The notes: a model not told the origin generated them from the letters alone. Numbered from the stretch's first letter, positions 27,016 through 34,571 are shown. The stretch is 64,000 nt of DNA from JAKVBH01 sp049800955 (GCF_049800955.1 NZ_JBNAGA010000003.1:124001-188000); one strand, 5' to 3'. Made by a program: numbers and translations.

Positions 27016-27213
27016 TTATTCGGTGGCTCCGCCACCAAAGTCGTTCTCGCCATCCACAGCCGCACCGGCGGCGGACATGAGGCTGAAGGAGCTGTCTTCG
27101 ATTGCGGCGAAAGAGATTGCCGACATTCCAACAACCGCTGCGGTGATAACCACCCAGTCAACGGTCACCGCGCCATCTTCATCGCGCAGGAAGTCGAACA
27201 GTTTCTGACGCAT
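27016..27213 (-). CDS. Flp-type pilin, divergent paralogue
   Basis: 65 residues: charged leader MRQKLFDFLRDEDG, then AVTVDWVVITAAVVGMSAISF as the hydrophobic pilin helix, then a short hydrophilic tail ending VDGENDFGGGATE. The leader cleavage site is expected within DEDGAVTVDW, after the Gly. It shares ends with the two pilins at 27494 and 27782 but differs in the middle and leader. AAGGAG lies ahead of the ATG. It may be the minor or the alternative pilin. Confidence 0.88.
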   Translation of the reverse strand: MRQKLFDFLRDEDGAVTVDWVVITAAVVGMSAISFAAIEDSSFSLMSAAGAAVDGENDFGGGATE

Positions 27214-27450
27214 CCTAGTCTCCTTTTGGGTCAGGCGCTTTGCGCCAGTCTACCTTGGCAAAGACATATCGTCCTTCGCGCGGCAGCCATCCCGGTAGGG
27301 CTTGGAGTTGGGGGCTGTGTTGAGACACAGCGCCCCGTCCTTCGAAAACCAATCCCTATCCCGGTTTTGGCAAGCGTGACGTGAGAGTTTCGGATGCCAG
27401 CGGCCTGTCAGCCTGGATCCTCCGCCTCGTGCGACGCCTCCCGGGAGTAC

Positions 27451-27472
27451 CGCCTGAGCCGGAGCTCAGGCG
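27451..27472 (-). promoter_or_regulatory. Hairpin downstream of the second flp gene
   Basis: Perfect 9-bp stem CGCCTGAGC / GCTCAGGCG around a 4-nt loop, about 20 bp after the pilin stop. There is no T-run, so RNA stabilisation or partial termination is more likely than full termination. Confidence 0.5.
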
Positions 27473-27479
27473 ACGCGGG

Positions 27480-27493
27480 TCAGCCTAGGCTGA
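27480..27493. promoter_or_regulatory. 14-bp palindrome abutting a pilin stop codon
   Basis: TCAGCCTAGGCTGA is fully self-complementary and touches the stop codon of the pilin gene at 27494. It may be part of the 3' stem structures protecting pilin mRNA or a protein-binding site. Confidence 0.4.
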
Positions 27494-27691
27494 TTACTCG
27501 GTGGCACCGCCGCCGAAGTCGTTCTCGCCGGTCACGGCTGTACCAGCAGCTGTGATCAGGCCGTTTGCGGATGTCTCGATGGCCGAGTATGCGGCGATCG
27601 CCATGCCAACAACGGCAGCTGTGAGAACAACCCAGTCAACTGTGACTGCGCCGTCTTCGTCTTTGCGGAAGTTTTTGATGAACTTGATCAT
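27494..27691 (-). CDS. flp: Flp-type pilin, tandem copy
   Basis: 65 residues: leader MIKFIKNFRKDEDG, then AVTVDWVVLTAAVVGMAIAAY, then ETSANGLITAAGTAVTGENDFGGGATE. This is the prepilin pattern of TadV substrates, cleaved after Gly. The protein is identical to that encoded at 27782; the DNA differs at four synonymous positions out of 198. GGAG precedes the ATG. It encodes the subunit of the adhesive Flp pilus fibre. Confidence 0.93.
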   Translation of the reverse strand: MIKFIKNFRKDEDGAVTVDWVVLTAAVVGMAIAAYSAIETSANGLITAAGTAVTGENDFGGGATE

Positions 27692-27742
27692 GGTATTCTC
27701 CAGAAATCGGGTCCGGCTATGCCGGAAATCGTAAGGTGGGGT

Positions 27743-27780
27743 GCCCTGGCACGAGGCCAGGGCAGTCAGACCAGAGGTCT
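27743..27780 (-). promoter_or_regulatory. Two hairpins downstream of the third flp gene
   Basis: GCCCTGGC / GCCAGGGC (27743-27763, 5-nt loop) and AGACC / GGTCT (27768-27780, 3-nt loop) lie between two pilin genes. As after the other pilins, strong structure follows the stop at once. They could stabilise the 3' end of a monocistronic pilin message. Confidence 0.5.
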
Positions 27781-27781
27781 A

Positions 27782-27979
27782 TTATTCGGTGGCACCGCCG
27801 CCGAAGTCGTTCTCGCCGGTCACGGCTGTACCAGCAGCTGTGATCAGGCCGTTTGCAGATGTTTCGATGGCCGAGTATGCGGCGATCGCCATGCCGACAA
27901 CGGCAGCTGTGAGAACAACCCAGTCAACTGTGACTGCGCCGTCTTCGTCTTTGCGGAAGTTTTTGATGAACTTGATCAT
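27782..27979 (-). CDS. flp: Flp-type pilin, tandem copy identical to its neighbour
   Basis: 65 residues, the same protein as at 27494. The ATG at 27979 follows GGAG; the frame is open further upstream but the earlier codons do not resemble a pilin. It is the promoter-proximal pilin of the Tad locus, reading away from the lytic transglycosylase gene. Four synonymous changes separate it from its twin: one each in the Glu, Ala, Val and Gly codons. This suggests a recent duplication or ongoing gene conversion. Confidence 0.93.
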   Translation of the reverse strand: MIKFIKNFRKDEDGAVTVDWVVLTAAVVGMAIAAYSAIETSANGLITAAGTAVTGENDFGGGATE

Positions 27980-28319
27980 TGGATTAGTCTCCGTAGGTCG
28001 ATTTGCATTTATACCCCGGCAAAGCTGTCTGATCCGGCCTCTCACTTCCGAACCACTCCGTCGCGGCATGGGGAGATATGGCCCTCACAATGGGGCGGGA
28101 GTTGGGCAGCAATCGCGCCATTTTAGAGTTCGTTTAGAAATTCCCTGAGACCGCCTTAAGATATTGAAAACAATCGGAATAATTTTGCATAGAATGCTAT
28201 ACTATCGGTTCGGCGCGCCAAATGTGACACAGGCGGCAGAATTTGCTGATCCAATGCTGGCGCGAAGCGCTTTCCTTTGAAAAACTGGAAACAATCATAC
28301 CCTCACGAGGCCGAGCAGA
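27980..28319. other. 340-bp divergent intergenic region between flp and the lytic transglycosylase
   Basis: No gene is seen. The stretch 28130-28205 is distinctly AT-rich for this DNA and contains TTGAAA (28164-28169) and TATACT (28198-28203) without good spacing. On the minus strand TATAAAT (28007-28013) lies 28 bp before the pilin ATG and is a possible -10 element. It must hold the pilin promoter; I cannot fix it. Confidence 0.4.
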
Positions 28320-29144
28320 ATGCCCCTGGGACTTACGAGATTCTTCCTGCCCTTCCTGGCGGCGGGACTTTTTGGTGTTGCATCGCCCTTGCAGGCGGAA
28401 AGCCCGCCGCCGTTTCCCGATTTCAAGGCTAAGCGCATCAAGCCACCCAAGAGTGGCGCGGGCAAACGCATCACGGTTCAGATTGCGCCGCAGGAGGCGC
28501 CCGCGCCGCAAGCAAGTGCAGGCGCAGAGCGCACAGAGGCCGCCGCCGCGCCGCGCGGTGCGCGGTATCCCTGGTTTTGGGAGGTGATGTCTCCTTCTTT
28601 GGAGGACAGTGGTCCCGGGCGGCTGGAGCCCGCGCTTGTGGCGTTGCGCAACGCGCCGGACGGGGTTGCGTCGCCGCGCTTACAGAGCTTGCAGGACATC
28701 GCCCGCCAGCGCGGCGTGGATATTCTCAAAGCCAGCATCGGGACGGATGTATCTCCCGCGCTTGTTCTGGCCGTGATCTCTGTGGAGAGTGCGGGGCGGG
28801 TAGATGCTGTCTCCAAGGCAGGCGCACAGGGTCTCATGCAATTGATGCCGGCAACGGCTGCGCGCTTTGATGTCACCAATGCGCTGGCGGCCTCCGAGAA
28901 CATCCGTGGCGGTGTTGCCTATCTGGATTGGTTGATGAAGGAGTTTGACCGCGATCCATTAATGGTGCTGGCTGCTTACAATGCGGGCGAGGGCGCAGTA
29001 CGCAAACACAAGGGCGTGCCCCCGTTTGCAGAAACGCGCGACTATGTGCCCAAAGTCCTGGCCGCCTTCACGACCGCCAAAGGTCTGTGCCGCACGCCGC
29101 CGCAACTCATAACGGACGGTTGCGTCTTTACGGTCATGAATTAG
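28320..29144 (+). CDS. Lytic transglycosylase (SLT domain)
   Basis: 274 residues. Signal peptide (to about AQAE, 26), a proline/alanine-rich linker, then an SLT domain at about 135-255: catalytic Glu156 in ISVESAGR, followed by SKAGAQGLMQLMPATAARF, NIRGGVAYLDWL and LAAYNAGEGAV, all diagnostic of Slt/MltC lysozyme-like fold. It cuts peptidoglycan in the periplasm, with release of anhydromuropeptides. Divergent from the pilin genes, it may open the wall for the Tad machine, which is inference. There are two cysteines at the C-terminal end that could form a disulfide. Confidence 0.88.
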   Translation: MPLGLTRFFLPFLAAGLFGVASPLQAESPPPFPDFKAKRIKPPKSGAGKRITVQIAPQEAPAPQASAGAERTEAAAAPRGARYPWFWEVMSPSLEDSGPGRLEPALVALRNAPDGVASPRLQSLQDIARQRGVDILKASIGTDVSPALVLAVISVESAGRVDAVSKAGAQGLMQLMPATAARFDVTNALAASENIRGGVAYLDWLMKEFDRDPLMVLAAYNAGEGAVRKHKGVPPFAETRDYVPKVLAAFTTAKGLCRTPPQLITDGCVFTVMN

Positions 29145-29147
29145 GCG

Positions 29148-29259
29148 GCGCGCGCTCACGCGCGCAACACGATGCGCACGCGCAGGCGCGTGCAGGTCAG
29201 GGGGCGCTGCCCCCGTTGTCTGCGGCACCGCCCCAGGGATATTTTTGGCAAGAGGAAGG
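29148..29259 (+). repeat. Copy B of the hairpin plus GGTATTT intergenic repeat
   Basis: Hairpins GCGCGCG-CTCA-CGCGCGC (29148-29165), GCACGCGC-AG-GCGCGTGC (29176-29193) and GGGGGC-GCT-GCCCCC (29200-29214), then core CCAGGGATATTTTTGGCAAG with GAGGAAGG (29233-29259). It lies between the convergent ends of the transglycosylase and scoB; the core faces the scoB stop. This is the most diverged core of the four. Confidence 0.65.
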
Positions 29260-29300
29260 GGCGCACGGGGCGCGCCCCTCTGTTGTCCGTCGTTTCGGGG

Positions 29301-29933
29301 TCAGACGATCGTGGCTTGTGTGGCGGCGCGCAGGTCATCTTCGCTGACGCCAGGCGCGGTTTCCACGATGGAGAGGCCGCCCTCGACCACGTCGAGCACA
29401 CCAAGGTTGGTGATGATACGATCGACCACGCCTTGACCCGTCAGCGGCAGTGTGCATTCGCTCAGCACTTTGCTGTCGCCGTGTTTGTTCGTGTGATCCA
29501 TCACGACAACGACGCGGCCCACGCCTGCAACGAGATCCATTGCGCCGCCCATGCCTTTGACCAGCTTGCCGGGGATCATCCAGTTGGCGAGATCGCCATT
29601 CTCGGCCACTTCCATGGCACCGAGGATGGCCATGGCGATTTTGCCGCCGCGGATCATGCCGAAGGAGGTGGCGCTGTCGAAATAGGCGGTATGGGGCAGT
29701 TCTGTGATGGTCTGTTTGCCCGCGTTGATAAGGTCCGGGTCTTCCTCACCTTCGATGGGAAAGGGGCCCATGCCGAGCATGCCATTTTCGGATTGCAAGG
29801 TGACGCTCACGCCTTCGGGGATGTAGTTGGACACCAGCGTCGGGATGCCGATCCCGAGGTTGACGTACCAGCCGTCTTGCAGCTCCTGTGCGGCGCGGGC
29901 CGCCATCTCGTTTCTATCCCAAGGCATGTTCAT
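29301..29933 (-). CDS. scoB: 3-oxoacid CoA-transferase subunit B
   Basis: 210 residues. NLGIGIPTLVSNYIPEGV and the catalytic Glu49 in LQSENGMLGMGP mark the beta subunit of family I CoA-transferases (succinyl-CoA:3-ketoacid type). It moves CoA from succinyl-CoA to acetoacetate or a related ketoacid, joining ketone or polyhydroxybutyrate metabolism to the TCA cycle. The start overlaps the previous gene by 20 bp and its ribosome site AAGGAG lies inside that gene. The alpha subunit is 3 kb upstream on the same strand instead of adjacent. Confidence 0.9.
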   Translation of the reverse strand: MNMPWDRNEMAARAAQELQDGWYVNLGIGIPTLVSNYIPEGVSVTLQSENGMLGMGPFPIEGEEDPDLINAGKQTITELPHTAYFDSATSFGMIRGGKIAMAILGAMEVAENGDLANWMIPGKLVKGMGGAMDLVAGVGRVVVVMDHTNKHGDSKVLSECTLPLTGQGVVDRIITNLGVLDVVEGGLSIVETAPGVSEDDLRAATQATIV

Positions 29934-30732
29934 TCTCCTTTTGCCGCATCGCAGCGGTCACTCTATCCAGAATATGGGTGAGCGCAATTGCGCCGTAGTC
30001 TTCATTCATGTGGTGGTGGTCTTCTGCACCATATGTCTCGCCTGCCGAGAGGCTGGGGGCGTTGCGGCCAAACCGGGCGCGTGTGAGCCCTGTCTCAGCG
30101 TGGAGTTTATCGGGCAGGGGGATCAGGCGTGCGCCAACGGCCTCCAGGGCTTGGCTGACACGTTGCGAATAGCCGGAGAGCCGGGGCGCGCCATCGGGGG
30201 TGAGATCTGCGAAACGGCGCCAGACATCATAGGCCGGGGCAGGGTCCTTCAGGCAGGTTTCGCATTTGCGCGGTTTGGGTACGAAAAAGAGCTGCGGAGA
30301 GGTCCAGTTGCGCCAGGGCTTGGCGGGGAGCGTGTGAAGGGCCAATGCGTCGCAAAATGCAGAATAGGCGGGGAGGCTCATACGTGGAAGCCGGGGCTGG
30401 GTGTGCAGGCCGTCGATGGAATAGGCCCCGAGCAACCGGGCCACTTCACCTTCGTGCAGGTACCAGCCGATCTGGACCACCGCGTCTGCTTTGGACAGAT
30501 CCACATGGCTGGCCCCAAAGCCCGTTTCGATCGCGCGGCGCACGTCGGGTTTGAAGCGCTCCGGGGTGAGCGCGCCGAAGTGTTTTTGCCCGTTGATCTG
30601 AAGCTTTCGGAAACTCTTGCCGGGGAGTGCGAGGAAGCGCAGCTCGATGTCCTGCCAATTGGATTGGATCTGTTCCCAGCCCAGCTTGAGCGCGGCCACA
30701 TGCGACGAGCCGATCAATGTGATCTGCGTCAT
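29914..30732 (-). CDS. SGNH-hydrolase-like protein of unknown role
   Basis: 272 residues, not recognised as a named family. It has features of the SGNH fold: IGSSHVAALK at 7-16 as a block-I-like nucleophile motif (Ser9 or Ser10) and DHHHMNEDYGA at 238-248 as a block-V-like Asp/His pair. There is no signal peptide. A CxxC pair at about 157-160 (KCETC) could bind metal. It overlaps the GSCFA gene by 4 bp (ATGA) and scoB by 20 bp, so it is co-translated with both. A role in modifying a polysaccharide or acyl ester is possible but unproven. Confidence 0.6.
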   Translation of the reverse strand: MTQITLIGSSHVAALKLGWEQIQSNWQDIELRFLALPGKSFRKLQINGQKHFGALTPERFKPDVRRAIETGFGASHVDLSKADAVVQIGWYLHEGEVARLLGAYSIDGLHTQPRLPRMSLPAYSAFCDALALHTLPAKPWRNWTSPQLFFVPKPRKCETCLKDPAPAYDVWRRFADLTPDGAPRLSGYSQRVSQALEAVGARLIPLPDKLHAETGLTRARFGRNAPSLSAGETYGAEDHHHMNEDYGAIALTHILDRVTAAMRQKENEHALG

Positions 30733-31796
30733 GGGGAGAAGGCCTCCAACAAGGCGTCATCACAAGATGCCTCTTCCAGCTTTGCCATGCTGAGCGCGCC
30801 GGGCTTGAGCACGCGGCCACGCGCGAACGCCGGGTCGGCCTTTGCTGCATCGCCATGGGCGGCGCGGAACACCGACATGACCGCCGCAACGCCGGCATCC
30901 GAGACATTGCGCAGGTTTGGCGCGAAATAGGCGCCGCGTGTGGCGGGGGAGGTAATGATCTCGTAGGAGGGGAAGTAATCCACATTGCGGAACGTCTGGG
31001 TCAGACGGCCACACACGCTGCGCAGCGTGGCCTTGGAGTAGGCCGTGGCCACTTCGACATGCTGCCCTGAGGCCGTTGCGGTCAAAGGCACGGGAGAGAC
31101 CGTGAGAAGCATGCGCATCTTGGGGTTCTCGCGACGCAAGAGCTCTCTAAGTGCCAAGGCATCTGCAAGAACCTCGGCAGCCGTGAAATTCTTGAAGATC
31201 ATTGTCTCGGGATCGTAACTGCCTGCAATGACGCCGGGCGCTGTGGGGTAGATCGTTTCGTCCGAGCGCGCAATCCAGGCTTCGGTCAGGCCCATCGTGA
31301 AGACAAAGAGATCGATATGTGGAAGCGTCTCGCGCAAGGCGTGCAGATGTTGGGCGCGGTGCGCCAGGACGTCATCGGCGCTGGGCAGGCCTTGAGGTTC
31401 GACGCTGGGCCGCTGGGCATCGAAAAAACGCCCGTCCTTTTCCCACACAGGGTCACTTGGCGTCGCCTCGCCCAGACATTCGCGCACAAGCTGCACCATA
31501 TGGCGAAGCGTATAGATATTGCCCATACGGGCCGAGAACTGGCGGTATCCAAAGCGCGCGGCGATGTCATCGGGCAGGGCGGAGTGCAGCGGCTCTGCGT
31601 CCAGCACGTGATAGCCCGCGTCGCGCAGATTGCGATTGAGATGCTGGGCGAAACAGGAGCCTGCGGTGAAGATCCGTGTCTTCTTCGTGATGCGAAACCT
31701 GGGCGCATAGATCCCGGCGGGATCCAATGGTGCGCGGTCCGAGACGGCATTGCGCCAGAAGGCATCCGGAGGCAGATCGTCGTAAGGCGAGGTCAT
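30729..31796 (-). CDS. GSCFA-domain protein
   Basis: 355 residues. GSCFAQHL at 46-53 is the eponymous GSCFA motif, a variant of the SGNH/PC-esterase nucleophile region; later come FTMGLTEAW and LLTVSPVPLTAT, both typical of the family, and NVDYFPSYEI. GSCFA proteins are predicted hydrolases with unknown substrates and are found scattered in Roseobacter and Bacteroidetes genomes. There is no signal peptide. It begins 69 bp after the LOV kinase and overlaps the SGNH-like gene by 4 bp, making a two-hydrolase unit inside the split CoA-transferase operon. Confidence 0.8.
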   Translation of the reverse strand: MTSPYDDLPPDAFWRNAVSDRAPLDPAGIYAPRFRITKKTRIFTAGSCFAQHLNRNLRDAGYHVLDAEPLHSALPDDIAARFGYRQFSARMGNIYTLRHMVQLVRECLGEATPSDPVWEKDGRFFDAQRPSVEPQGLPSADDVLAHRAQHLHALRETLPHIDLFVFTMGLTEAWIARSDETIYPTAPGVIAGSYDPETMIFKNFTAAEVLADALALRELLRRENPKMRMLLTVSPVPLTATASGQHVEVATAYSKATLRSVCGRLTQTFRNVDYFPSYEIITSPATRGAYFAPNLRNVSDAGVAAVMSVFRAAHGDAAKADPAFARGRVLKPGALSMAKLEEASCDDALLEAFSP

Positions 31797-31865
31797 GGAG
31801 CGTCAGCTTCGCGTGTTTCTTCAAATGCGGGCAACGGGCGCACACATGCCGCGGCGTCAGCCCGT

Positions 31866-32909
31866 TTATTTGTCATGTCCGGCGGGCACGTCCACTGTGA
31901 CGACAGTCCCTGCCGCGCCGCGAATGACGTTCATGGATCCCTCCAGCCCGGTCAGCAAGTCATTCAGGATGCTGCCTCCCAGCGACGTCTCATTCGGGAT
32001 CGTGACATTGTTGGGAATGCCGACGCCATCATCCGTCACGGTGATCCGGAACCCGCCTGCGGCCAGCCGTGTGACGCGCAACTCGATGAACCCTTCCGAG
32101 AGGCCCTTGAAGGCATGCTGAAACGCGTTTGTCAGAACCTCGGAAATGATAAGCGCGGCGCGGGTGGCGGTGTCGATGGAGACATCGAGGGATTCCACGT
32201 TTTGCGTATAGCGGATGCCGGACGATGCGCCATGATGTGCGATCGATGTGCCGACGCGGCTCAAAATAGCGCCCAGATTGATCCAGTCGCGCACATTCGA
32301 GCTGTCGAGCAGCTCCATTTCCTCATAGCATAGCTGCAACGTTTCCAGTCGACGCTCAAGCGCTTCGAAGTCGGCGGGAACGGACAGGTCTTCGCGGCTC
32401 TTCGAGATATTCTCAAGGATCACCCCCAGATCCTGCCGCACGCGGTGCACCAGCTTTTTGAGCTGCTGATCAGCATTCAGGCGCGTGCCATCGGTTTCCC
32501 GGTGACCCAGTTCGCGCTGGATGCCCAGAAAGTAGAGAGGCTTGCCCTTGTCGTCAGGTATGGCCGAGACGATGAGCCGGTTGAGGAACTTCTCGCCGTT
32601 GGCGCGATAATTGGTGATATCAACCGTGATATCTTCGCCATGCTCAATGGCATTGCGCAATGCATCCACGGAGCGTTTGTCGGTGTCTTCCCCTTGCAGG
32701 AACCGGCAGTTGCGCCCGATGGCTGCGGAGCGCGCAAAGCCTGTCGTCCGCTCAAAGGCTTCATTCACATAGACAATCGGATTGTCTTCAATGGCAGGGT
32801 TCGTGATGACCATGGCAAGACGCATGCGCGAGAAGCCCTCAAGAGCCTGCTTGTCCCTCAGGACATCTGCCATCGTCGTCTGGCTGTCGCGTTTCTTGTT
32901 CTCGGTCAT
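31866..32909 (-). CDS. LOV-domain (blue-light) histidine kinase
   Basis: 347 residues. The N-terminal LOV domain at about 25-135 contains GRNCRFLQG, the flavin-binding signature, with the photoactive Cys68; the other FMN contacts (N and Q in NYRANGEKFLN and YFLGIQREL) are present. A HisKA_2-like dimerisation helix follows (LKKLVHRVRQDLG, His155) and then a HATPase with EVLTNAFQHAF, DDGVGIP and SLGGSILNDLLTGLEG. This is a soluble light-regulated kinase; its response regulator is not next to it. It lies 20 bp after scoA on the same strand. Dark-adapted kinases of this type are typically activated by cysteinyl-flavin adduct formation. Confidence 0.9.
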   Translation of the reverse strand: MTENKKRDSQTTMADVLRDKQALEGFSRMRLAMVITNPAIEDNPIVYVNEAFERTTGFARSAAIGRNCRFLQGEDTDKRSVDALRNAIEHGEDITVDITNYRANGEKFLNRLIVSAIPDDKGKPLYFLGIQRELGHRETDGTRLNADQQLKKLVHRVRQDLGVILENISKSREDLSVPADFEALERRLETLQLCYEEMELLDSSNVRDWINLGAILSRVGTSIAHHGASSGIRYTQNVESLDVSIDTATRAALIISEVLTNAFQHAFKGLSEGFIELRVTRLAAGGFRITVTDDGVGIPNNVTIPNETSLGGSILNDLLTGLEGSMNVIRGAAGTVVTVDVPAGHDK

Positions 32910-32929
32910 GGGCGGATGATCGCTTTTCC

Positions 32930-33625
32930 TCAGGCTGCGCGCGTTGTGCGTTGTTCGATGCGCTTCTCGTGTTCGCCCTGGATAAGTCTATGTACATAGA
33001 TACCGGGCAGGTGAATATGATCGGGATCAAGCTGGCCCGGCTCCACGATTTCCTCGACCTCGGCCACGCATATCTTGCCACACATCCCGGCGGGTACGTT
33101 GAAGTTGCGCGCGGTCTTGTTGAAGATCAGGTTGCCGGTGGTGTCCGCTTTCCAGGCTTTGATGATGGACAGATCGGCGAAAATCCCGCGTTCCATGATG
33201 TAGGTTTCGCCGTCAAATTCCTTGTGCTCCTTGCCTTCGGCAATTTGCGTGCCGACGCCGGTCTTGGTGTAAAAGCCCGGGATGCCGCAGCCGCCTGCGC
33301 GCATGCGCTCTGCCAAGGTGCCTTGCGGGTTGAACTCAAGTTCCAGCTCGCCGGAGAGATACTGGCGCATGAATTCCGCGTTCTCACCTACATAAGACGA
33401 GATCATTTTCTTGACCTGGCGTGTTTGCAGCAAGATCCCGATGCCAAAATCATCCACGCCCGCATTGTTTGAAGCAAAGGTCAGGTCTTTGGTGCCTGCG
33501 TCCTTGATCGCATCGAGTAAAAGTTCGGGGATGCCACACAAGCCAAAACCGCCCGAAGCGATAAACATCCCGTCAAACAGAACTCCGTCGAGCGCCTCAG
33601 AGGCTGACCCGTACACTTTTTTCAT
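32930..33625 (-). CDS. scoA: 3-oxoacid CoA-transferase subunit A
   Basis: 231 residues from the ATG at 33625 (MKKVYGSASEALDG); a start 27 bp upstream is less like the family. The sequence DGMFIASGGFGLCGIPELLL is the glycine-rich CoA-binding motif of the alpha subunit, and ends with LPGIYVHRLIQGEHEKRIEQRT, typical of SCOT alpha. It pairs with the beta subunit at 29301. It is the first gene of the minus-strand run that includes the LOV kinase, GSCFA and SGNH-like genes. A TTGACA box lies upstream. Confidence 0.9.
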   Translation of the reverse strand: MKKVYGSASEALDGVLFDGMFIASGGFGLCGIPELLLDAIKDAGTKDLTFASNNAGVDDFGIGILLQTRQVKKMISSYVGENAEFMRQYLSGELELEFNPQGTLAERMRAGGCGIPGFYTKTGVGTQIAEGKEHKEFDGETYIMERGIFADLSIIKAWKADTTGNLIFNKTARNFNVPAGMCGKICVAEVEEIVEPGQLDPDHIHLPGIYVHRLIQGEHEKRIEQRTTRAA

Positions 33626-33671
33626 GGTATTCGTCCCCGCATGCAGTTGCACAGACTCTGACTTCTTAGGG

Positions 33672-33700
33672 CAGCAGTGTCAATCTGGTGCGCTGCTGCT
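33672..33700 (-). promoter_or_regulatory. TTGACA box within an inverted repeat upstream of scoA
   Basis: GCAGCAG (33672-33678) and CTGCTGC (33694-33700) flank 15 bp that contain a perfect -35 hexamer TTGACA on the minus strand (33684-33679), 54-59 bp before the scoA start. The -10 is poor. A repressor on this repeat would hide the promoter. On the plus strand the same repeat runs into T6, but no plus gene precedes it. Confidence 0.4.
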
Positions 33701-33774
33701 TTTTTGGGCAGTTGTCAGTTTTATTTGACAGACTTCAGGCGCAAGTTTTTGACAGGTGGTGCTGCTCGTTGGGG

Positions 33775-34542
33775 CTAGCGCGCGGCCTCGTGTTCCAGTC
33801 TTTGGCGCGCGATTTCCTCATTTGCGGCAGCCCTGACATTGTCGCGCAGAGCCCCTTCGACGTAGGACAGGTGATCTTCGACAGCGCGCCGTGCTTCTTC
33901 GGGATCGCGCGCCTGCAAAGCTGCGTTGATGCGCGCATGTTGGGCCAGCAAGGTATCGCGCCGTGTGCGTTGTTTGAACATGACCTGCCGGTTGTAGAAC
34001 ACGCCTTCGCGCAACAGCTGGTACATGGAGCGCATCATGTGCAGCATGATCACGTTGTGGCTGGCCTCGATAATGGCGAGGTGAAATTCCGCATCAAGCG
34101 CCGCCTCATCGCGGGGATCGCGTTTGGCGTGGGCCGCTTCCATCTTGTCAAAGACGGTCTGGATGACCTTGAGATCTGTATCCGAACCCAGCCGCGCAGC
34201 GCGCTCTGCGGCCAGCCCTTCCATATCGCGGCGGAAGGAGAGGTAATCGAATTTGGCTTCTTCATGCCCGGAGAACAACTGCACCAAAGCCGGAGCAAAC
34301 GCCGAGCCCAATACATCTGCCACGAAGACCCCGGCATTGGCTTTCGCAATCAACAGGCCGCGATCCTGCAGATCCGCGATGGCCTCGCGCAGACTTGGAC
34401 GCGAAACGCCCAACCGCTCCGCCAGATCGCGCTCCGAGGGAAGCCGTTCGCCGGGTCTGAGGATGCCGCGCAGGATCAACTGCTCAATCTGGCGGACAAC
34501 AGCTGTTGAGAGCTTCTCCGATTGAACAGGCTGAAACGGCAT
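33775..34542 (-). CDS. FadR/GntR-family transcriptional regulator (FCD domain)
   Basis: 255 residues from the ATG at 34542, with AAGGGAG ahead of it. Winged helix-turn-helix at about 10-75 (ERLPSERDLAERLGVSRPSL with REAIADLQDRGLL), then an FCD ligand-binding domain at about 95-230, where metal-binding acidic and histidine residues are expected (DAEFHLAIIEASHN). The family senses organic acids such as lactate, pyruvate, glycolate or uronates. There is no adjacent catabolic operon to name its ligand; scoA is next on the strand after 149 bp. A palindrome upstream is its probable operator. Confidence 0.87.
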   Translation of the reverse strand: MPFQPVQSEKLSTAVVRQIEQLILRGILRPGERLPSERDLAERLGVSRPSLREAIADLQDRGLLIAKANAGVFVADVLGSAFAPALVQLFSGHEEAKFDYLSFRRDMEGLAAERAARLGSDTDLKVIQTVFDKMEAAHAKRDPRDEAALDAEFHLAIIEASHNVIMLHMMRSMYQLLREGVFYNRQVMFKQRTRRDTLLAQHARINAALQARDPEEARRAVEDHLSYVEGALRDNVRAAANEEIARQRLEHEAAR

Positions 34543-34571
34543 GGTGGCTCCCTTCGGCTTTGCGCGCGGAT

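Noticed and set aside
28075..28110. Sigma54-like -24/-12 element upstream of flp
   Set aside because: TGGCGCG on the minus strand has GG but the -12 GC has poor flanks; the match is not better than chance.
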